Assembly (NCBI RefSeq): GCF_029962835.1
Contig: NC_080582.1
Coordinates: 69,374,177-69,438,176, forward strand
DNA: 64,000 nt
From: Magnolia sinica
Lineage: Eukaryota > Streptophyta > Magnoliopsida > Magnoliales > Magnoliaceae
Reading direction: 5' to 3'
Part shown: piece by piece, positions 60,601 to 64,000 of the stretch
How the letters are laid out: the number at the start of each line of letters is the position of its first letter
Position numbering within the stretch: position 1 is the stretch's first letter
Translations under genes and position numbers: made by a program
The notes under the pieces: generated by a model
What the model saw: the letters and a program-made list of their open reading frames with translations, nothing else
Told to the model about the DNA's origin: nothing
Databases searched by the model: none

Positions 60601-62431
60601 ACAAGTAGCTTGTCTTAGTTTCCACTTATTAAGAAGATAAATATGTTTGGTAAACGACATACTTATCAGCTTCTCCTCTCTTTCATCTCTCTTGATGCCT
60701 CTCTTCAGCAACTTACGAAAAGCAGAAAAGCTGAAAAAATTAACTAAAGTGATTAAGTACTTTTAAATAAAAAAAGCTAATTAAAACTAATCATATACCA
60801 AACATATTTATCATATAATTAATCATATACCAAACATATTTATCATATAATTAATCATATACCAAACTTATCTGAAATAAGTCACTTTTCTACTGTTGTA
60901 AGTAGAAAAATTAACTTAATTGGTGGTATCCAAACAGGCCCTTAGTGTGAGCAATTTCAATGGCTGTCTCCCATTTTGGAACAATCCAGGTTGCTATCCA
61001 CGTGATTTTGAAATCTAGATCATTGTCCACAATTACCACTTCACAAGGGTACTATATATCCGTGATTTTTAGAAATATCTAAAAGCTGTTGCTTGGATTT
61101 GATGGGAAGCATCGAGGTGGTGGTTGGAGAGACGTCTCCTAGACACACACTCTCTCTATTTCTATCTCTATTGTACGATACACACACACACATGCAAATC
61201 TTAGTCTCACTAAATTTTGGTACATGCTCTCTCCTGTGTGGTCTATACATGGAGAAGCAAGAGAACAATATTCTTCTGGAGTATTCCTTAGTAAGAGATG
61301 ATATCTAGTTTTCATGTAAAATAAAATTGTAATACTATTATTTGCTTTTCTTCCATGTATAAAGAAATTCATAGGCTGTATATCTCTATAAATAAATTCT
61401 TTTGGAGCTATACTAATAAAAAACATCAAGGAGAGTTCTCCAAAATCTTAAGTATCAGTTTCCAAGTATATAGAGATTAATTATAATATTGTTATTTACT
61501 CTCCTTCCATGTACGACGAGATTCATAGATTGTATATCTGTATAAATAAATCATTTTGAGACTAAATCACTCCAAAAAACATCAAGGAGAATTCTCCAAA
61601 ATCTTGAGTTATCAAGAGAGTTATTATACAATAGAAAAATGAGAGAGGAGATACGCCTATTTTTAATTTTTAATTTTTTATTGAAATGAAAAATAAAGTT
61701 CCATATTATTACCCAGGGGATGTAGGATATTGTCAAATTGCATGTAAATTTTTGTACCTCTTGTCTCTTATTTATTCTTACATGGTTTTGCTTTGCCAGC
61801 ATCAATCATACATAGTGTTTTTCCACAACGAAAAGTAATAAAAAAAAACTCCTCAAAATGTTGGTGTTGATGTCTAAAGCATTTTTTTAGGCTTTGTCTA
61901 GTTAATAAAAAAATGGAGGGCATTTTATAAAAAATCCTCTCAATGTGTTATTTGTGGCCCTTCTTATGAGCTGATGAGCCTGAAACACATGTGAAGATGC
62001 ATTTGTCTTGCTGCCCATCTAATGAACATCCATCTCCCACACTTGTGCTGCTTCAACACCTGTGCAATGCATGTGTTCGTCTTGGGCACATGCCATTGCA
62101 CATTTCACACTTGAGAAACATGAAAAATCCAAACTTACAGTGCCCATCATCGTGTGGGGCCGAGAAAACCGATAGAAGGCGTTTAACTGTTTCAAAGCAC
62201 CAGCCCAAAAGCTTCTTGAGCAATCAGGCTCAAGTTCTGCATTCTCTAATTGGGCCACAAAACAGTATTTCCTAAGTAACCCATGATGGAAATTGGACTT
62301 AGCACTGTGATTGGGATTGTCGGCAAATGATGAGAATCTTTGAGACCAACATCTGAAGAAATGCTCATTGTTGGATCTGTTCAGAATATTATACTTCTGA
62401 TTCACTAGCACTTGAAATTGTATAACATAAC
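38256..62431 (-). CDS. HPT-like: UbiA aromatic prenyltransferase, homogentisate phytyltransferase-like (5' end missing)
   Basis: This membrane enzyme family transfers a prenyl group to an aromatic acceptor in plastids. Homogentisate phytyltransferase does so in tocopherol synthesis, and relatives prenylate flavonoids or coumarins. The minus-strand exons are 62139-62431 (5' edge uncertain), 59616-59699, 59440-59514, 59103-59186, 58761-58850, 46484-46585, 46320-46415, 43288-43359, 41906-42001, 40619-40723 and 38256-38297. All junctions fit GT-AG and phase 0, giving at least 367 codons without a stop. Motif 1 is NQLFDIQID, motif 2 KDIPDVDGD. It starts near FYRFSRPHT and ends [12 protein letters not shown]. 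Exon 1, with most of the transit peptide, was not found. The two Asp-rich Mg-prenyl-diphosphate motifs are intact, so activity is likely. Phytyl versus other substrate cannot be decided from sequence alone. Confidence 0.93.
38410..38883. mobile_element. hAT-type small element in the last intron
   Basis: Termini TAGAGCTGTACACGA and TCGTGTACAGCTCTA are perfect inverted repeats. The flanks CTTACACT and CTCACACC match at 6 of 8 positions, an eroded 8-bp duplication. The body is GAGCTCGACTCGG-like self-complementary sequence with a short GT repeat. Confidence 0.8.
39532..40252. mobile_element. hAT-type element carrying a PPR-like fragment
   Basis: Left end TAGAGCTGTACGTGAA and right end TTGTGTACACCTCTA, flanked by the perfect 8-bp duplication ACTGTTAT (39524-39531 and 40253-40260). 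721 bp, in the last intron of the prenyltransferase. The centre holds a coding-like fragment and a 2 x 100-bp tandem repeat (39831-39930, 39931-40029). Confidence 0.88.
39741..39836 (+). pseudogene. captured pentatricopeptide-repeat (PPR) fragment
   Basis: In one frame the sequence reads [31 protein letters not shown], then TAA. The pattern [A]xxVFDEMxxRNVxxW is the signature of plant PLS-class PPR proteins. It lies inside the hAT-type element, away from any other PPR sequence, so it looks like a captured gene piece rather than a gene. Confidence 0.6.
40619..40723 (-). CDS. HPT-like: prenyltransferase penultimate exon
   Basis: 35 codons starting [17 protein letters not shown] and ending SFYMFIWK. 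Donor GTAAGA, acceptor GGTGCAG. Confidence 0.93.
41061..41598. mobile_element. Mutator-like (MULE) foldback element, 538 bp
   Basis: Left end GGAAACGGATTGGCTAC and right end GTAGCCAATCCGATTCC are flanked by the perfect 9-bp duplication ACCTACAAG (41052-41060 and 41599-41607). The inverted arms extend almost to the middle. The 9-bp duplication and long arms mark a non-autonomous Mutator-like element. It is the best-bounded member of the GTGGGCCCACCATGATGTAT repeat family that recurs throughout the window. Confidence 0.88.
41906..42001 (-). CDS. HPT-like: prenyltransferase exon, membrane segment
   Basis: 32 codons beginning [20 protein letters not shown], a hydrophobic helix. Donor GTACGT, acceptor AAACAG. 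Confidence 0.92.
42243..42856. mobile_element. hAT-type element with two decayed PPR-like motifs
   Basis: Ends TAGAGCTGTACA and TGCACAGCTCTA. Flanks ACTGGGAC and ATTGAGGC are an eroded 8-bp duplication. Inside, 42404-42466 reads LGHFDLDAA, stop, [10 protein letters not shown], and 42578-42625 reads NIDAAR, stop, MFNEML. These align with the fragment in the element at 39532. Confidence 0.75.
42917..43225. mobile_element. second hAT-type small element in the same intron
   Basis: Termini TAGGGCTGTCAATGG and CCATTGACATCCCTA are near-perfect inverted repeats, 309 bp apart. No clear target duplication. No ORF. Confidence 0.7.
43288..43359 (-). CDS. HPT-like: prenyltransferase exon with second Asp-rich motif
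   Basis: 24 codons, [20 protein letters not shown] and GQQR. With the Lys ending the previous exon it completes KDxxDxxGD, the diphosphate/Mg-binding motif. The donor GTCAGT is weaker than the others but is forced by phase. Confidence 0.93.
43404..43440. repeat. TA microsatellite
   Basis: Uninterrupted (TA)n in an intron of the prenyltransferase gene. Confidence 0.95.
44399..44948. mobile_element. Mutator-like foldback element, 550 bp
   Basis: GGGAAAAGGTACTATGCGCT at the left mirrors AGCGCATAGTAGCTTTTCCC at the right. Flanked by TATATATAT on both sides (9 bp, but low complexity). The inverted arms include GTGAGGT and TGATGCGTGTCGA blocks. No ORF. Confidence 0.75.
44960..45680. repeat. further copies of foldback families
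   Basis: About 44960-45310 is a repeat with TTTTTGAGAACTCATC and GAACGGTCCA that recurs at about 62900-63110. About 45340-45640 is a diverged copy of the right part of the 44399-44948 element. A C-run and CT-run lie at 45308-45328. Confidence 0.5.
46320..46415 (-). CDS. HPT-like: prenyltransferase exon
   Basis: 32 codons reading [20 protein letters not shown] and [12 protein letters not shown]. Donor GTGAGA, acceptor TCAACAG. Confidence 0.94.
46437..46470 (-). repeat. GA/CT microsatellite in a 68-bp intron
   Basis: The intron 46416-46483 is half composed of (CT)n on the gene strand, lying between the donor GTATTT and acceptor CAACAG. Confidence 0.95.
46484..46585 (-). CDS. HPT-like: prenyltransferase exon
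   Basis: 34 codons beginning [20 protein letters not shown] and ending FFIHIL, the conserved LPLLRWKR region of the family. Confidence 0.94.
47729..47772. repeat. 44-bp direct repeat flanking the solo LTR (left)
   Basis: Identical to 51680-51723 at all 44 positions. The other Copia LTR has only one copy of the corresponding stretch, so the duplication came with the insertion. Confidence 0.92.
47773..51679 (+). repeat. end-truncated solo chromovirus LTR
   Basis: Aligns over its length with the nested chromovirus LTRs (TTCCGCGGTCCT, GACTTGCGCACCGAACCGAT, CTTACTCGCCCGAG, GGCGCCGGATTCGG). It lacks roughly the first 15-25 and last 30 bases of the LTR, including both TG/CA ends. It also carries long TA-rich stretches at 48636-48780. 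No gag-pol adjoins it. Confidence 0.85.
48636..48780. repeat. TA-rich microsatellite cluster in the solo LTR
   Basis: Several (TA)n blocks separated by short ATTT/ACATT spacers. Confidence 0.9.
52424..52801 (-). pseudogene. Copia RNase H
   Basis: [49 protein letters not shown] and [15 protein letters not shown] are standard Copia RNase H motifs. It runs open for 125 codons. Confidence 0.9.
52910..53960 (-). pseudogene. Copia reverse transcriptase
   Basis: The catalytic YVDDMLIFG is at about 53385-53410, followed by [52 protein letters not shown] and [12 protein letters not shown]. Upstream parts are interrupted by stops. Confidence 0.88.
54485..54868 (-). pseudogene. Copia integrase core
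   Basis: [44 protein letters not shown] and [11 protein letters not shown] supply the D-D-E catalytic triad. The ORF is 127 codons, but neighbouring parts of pol contain stops. Confidence 0.9.
54896..55450 (-). pseudogene. Copia protease and GAG-pre-integrase region
   Basis: The frame reads [14 protein letters not shown] near 55440-55398, where the family has WVLDTGATxHI. The catalytic Asp is His (codon 55414-55416) and Thr is Ile. It continues with [16 protein letters not shown] and [18 protein letters not shown]. The protease is therefore inactive. Confidence 0.8.
55592..55825 (-). pseudogene. Copia gag zinc knuckle
   Basis: [14 protein letters not shown]: the last Cys of C-X2-C-X4-H-X4-C is Tyr. 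It is preceded by an Asn/Glu/Lys-rich stretch. Confidence 0.8.
55920..56321 (-). pseudogene. Copia gag N-terminal part
   Basis: Begins [20 protein letters not shown] and contains [15 protein letters not shown] and [13 protein letters not shown], a UBN2-like gag. Its ATG is only about 33 nt downstream of the LTR end. Confidence 0.8.
56355..57352 (-). repeat. 5' LTR of the Copia element
   Basis: 998 bp; plus-strand ends TGTTGGAATATTT and AAATACAACA. It contains CACACGCACTCACGCGAGTA-type GC-rich sequence near 56910-57110 and a TATATAGTC-type box near 56739. Confidence 0.9.
57729..58430 (-). repeat. 702-bp solo LTR-like repeat, copy B
   Basis: Reverse complement of 36198-36902. On the minus strand it starts TGATGTAGAG and ends TGCATCA. 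Flanks AAAAT and AAAGT match at 4 of 5 positions, consistent with an old 5-bp duplication. A TATA-like box (CTATAAATAG on the minus strand) lies near 58000. No coding sequence. Confidence 0.7.
58761..58850 (-). CDS. HPT-like: prenyltransferase exon
   Basis: 30 codons, [20 protein letters not shown] and [10 protein letters not shown], a membrane helix pair. Donor GTAAGA, acceptor TTTACAG. Confidence 0.94.
59103..59186 (-). CDS. HPT-like: prenyltransferase exon
   Basis: 28 codons, [20 protein letters not shown] and IVAAFCFM. The NKPxLPLxSGE block is conserved after motif 1 in this family. Confidence 0.94.
59293..59330. repeat. AAAAT microsatellite
   Basis: (TAAAA)n run in an intron. Confidence 0.85.
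59440..59514 (-). CDS. HPT-like: prenyltransferase exon with first Asp-rich motif
   Basis: 25 codons, [20 protein letters not shown] and [14 protein letters not shown] is the NQxxDxxxD prenyl-diphosphate motif. Confidence 0.95.
59616..59699 (-). CDS. HPT-like: prenyltransferase exon
   Basis: 28 codons, [20 protein letters not shown] and TFFMGLIK. Donor GTAATG, acceptor ATATCAG. Confidence 0.94.
60062..60170 (-). repeat. retroelement remnant with a primer-site-like motif
   Basis: On the minus strand GTGGTATCAGAGC (60111-60123) matches the initiator-Met primer site used by many plant elements. AGGACAACTAACYACTTG-type sequence occurs on both sides (60062 and 60131). No LTR pair or coding domain is visible. 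Confidence 0.3.
60557..60941. mobile_element. Tourist-like (PIF/Harbinger) MITE
   Basis: 385 bp between GGAGCGTTTGGATA and TATCCAAACAGGCCC, flanked by TTA on each side (60554-60556, 60942-60944). The terminus and 3-bp TTA duplication are diagnostic. Lies in the intron between the first two identified exons. Confidence 0.82.
62139..62431 (-). CDS. HPT-like: prenyltransferase exon 2 (first identified), 5' edge uncertain
   Basis: Ends [17 protein letters not shown] with donor GTAAGT. Upstream residues ([16 protein letters not shown] and so on) are Ser/Arg/Asn-rich, as in a transit peptide tail. Two acceptors are possible: GTAG before 62431 (293 nt) or TCAG before 62396 (258 nt, phase 0). No exon 1 was recognised between here and 64000. 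Confidence 0.85.
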
Positions 62432-64000
62432 CTACATGAATGCAAGACTGATATATTAACACATGCAGGTCCACACTAATAGAAATTACAAGAACACGAA
62501 TGTATGATGGTCCACTTTGATTTAAGATTTCAACAAATGCAGTAATGAAAATGTATTTAGCATTCGGGTTGAGAAAGAAAATATTAATCTAACTAAAGAA
62601 AACCTACATGAATTCAAGATTAAAATATCATCCGAGAATATACGGGCCCAATGGATCATATATGCATGGAAAAATGTGTTTACATAATGATGATTCGTTC
62701 AAATTATTTAGGATGTGTTTGGATGCACAATCAAATTGAATTGCAAGGGCGTTGAAATGAGCTAATTGTGATTGAGGGAATTGGCTCCAAATTTCGATTA
62801 GATGAATCTCTCAAAATGGAATATGAGTGGACAAAAATAAAGTGGTTTTGATGTAAGGCACTCTTTATTTTTGCTCTACACCAAAACCAAACTCCGTTTT
62901 AAGTATTGTTCACTTGTGCAACAATTCTCACGAGAACTTGTGAGAGCTTTTTGAGAACTCATCTTGAGCCTAAAATCTAAACGGTCCATGTGATGTAATG
63001 CCCCATGAAACCCCAAGGCCCAACTTTTACTTTTATTTAAAACTCTGGTGGGCCATGGTAAACAAAAACAATTTCTTAGCTTGAGAACTAGTGCGCAAGT
63101 GAGCATAACTATATATATATCTCACACACCTACACACTCACGTTGTAGTGGGATTTCACCACCTATGGGAACTCGAACCTAAGACCTAATGTTGAAACCT
63201 AAGGACTCAAAATTATGAAAGAAATGTGATAAAGCCATTATAGTCTTCTGTTGATTAAAAAGATGTTGGAGTGTTAAAGTCTATTGAATATTCTCTCACA
63301 GGAGGCAAGCCTGACCTATTTATGGTATTAGTGAATGTTCCTCCACCTATGAGTGAATGTTCCTCCACCCTTGTATATTCGTGTGTGGGGGAGTGTTAGA
63401 GTGTTAAGTCTCTTGATATACATTGATACAATATTCTCTACCAACTCAAGCTTTTAGAGCAACTAGTTGTTTGACTGTCAAATCACCAATTTCTTAGATG
63501 GTGTATCAATGTATGTCAAAGGAGCTTAACACTCCAGCAAAAAAAGAAGAAGAAGAGAGAGAATAGAAAATTTCACCAAAGAAGAGAAAGTGACGTTTTG
63601 TTGTCAGATTACAGAACTTCATTTAAGTGATTTCTGAGATTGGACCCGCTGAACACATGCCAACATGTGAAAGCCCAGTTAATTGTAGCATGATCCCCAC
63701 CTTTGTGAAATGGTGCTTGATTGCTCATAGGTGCTGAGCATGCGAGACCCAAACCATTATGAATATTTAGACATTACCATCAACATCAACACACCTTACA
63801 TGTAAAATGAATGCAAGCAAGGTGGGCTACCTGCTGATTGGATCATTTTAAAATTTGACATATGACATCTACCTACCAAGATTCATTTGATCAGAAAATT
63901 GGATATCACAAATGCGTGCTATGTTTCCAGGTGTGAGAGGCGAACACCCTCATGTGAGAGATTTTCTAGACATGGCCCATTCATGGTTGGAGCCAACAAA
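62432..64000. other. probable intron 1 or upstream sequence, no exon identified
   Basis: Contains a foldback repeat copy at about 62900-63110, similar to 44965-45290. A stem-loop lies at about 63390-63537, where GTTAGAGTGTTAAG is mirrored by CTTAACACTCCAGC. A TTTAGGATGTGTTTGGATGC start at 62708 resembles one end of a MITE. Confidence 0.4.

Noticed and set aside
62876-63106. 76-codon minus-strand ORF near the prenyltransferase 5' end, considered as exon 1
   Set aside because: The sequence is a dispersed foldback repeat also present at 44981-45181, and it has no transit-peptide-like start.
1-64000. CRISPR arrays, tRNA, rRNA or bacterial-type operons
   Set aside because: No regularly spaced identical repeats with unique spacers, no complete tRNA-like structure and no rRNA similarity were seen. 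Gene structure is eukaryotic throughout.

Overview
This window is nuclear DNA from a flowering plant. It contains spliced plant genes with GT-AG introns, chromovirus, Tat-lineage and Copia LTR retrotransposons, and many hAT-, Mutator- and Tourist-type small DNA transposons. Only two host genes can be supported, both on the minus strand. Everything else recognisable is transposon-derived or anonymous AT-rich DNA. The long TE-filled introns and the dispersed repeats rich in GGGCCCAC suggest a large-genome lineage such as a magnoliid. That placement is an inference, not something the sequence proves.

Layout. 1-5290: gene-free, with a small inverted-arm element and two tandem duplications. 5292-5620: a complete three-exon gene for ribosomal protein eL39, with a TATA box and telo-boxes just upstream. 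6637-29982: a Tat-lineage Ty3/gypsy retrotransposon bounded by a perfect TATAC target duplication. It carries gag, protease, RT, RNase H, archaeal-type RNase H and integrase, plus a separate antisense ORF with its own TATA box. Its protease/RT spacer is split by a second Ty3/gypsy element (9471-22515), a chromodomain-bearing chromovirus with roughly 4-kb LTRs and an ACAAT target duplication. 29988-38255: old repeats, including LTR-like sequences and a 988-bp hAT-type element with a perfect 8-bp target duplication.

38256-62431: a plastid-type UbiA aromatic prenyltransferase related to homogentisate phytyltransferase. Eleven exons can be placed to the base. They give 367 or more codons with no stop or frameshift and both Asp-rich motifs. 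The gene exceeds 24 kb because its introns are packed with transposons. One 12.2-kb intron holds a degenerate Copia element (47025-57352), whose 3' LTR contains an end-truncated solo chromovirus LTR flanked by a perfect 44-bp direct repeat. Exon 1 (most of the transit peptide) was not found and probably lies beyond base 64000.

Points of most interest: the intact prenyltransferase with its repeat-loaded introns; pentatricopeptide-repeat-like coding fragments in two related hAT-type elements; the antisense transcription unit in the Tat element; the 44-bp duplication around the solo LTR; and the fact that most in-frame stops in both gypsy elements are CAG-to-TAG or TGG-to-TAG changes, the expected scar of CHG methylation.
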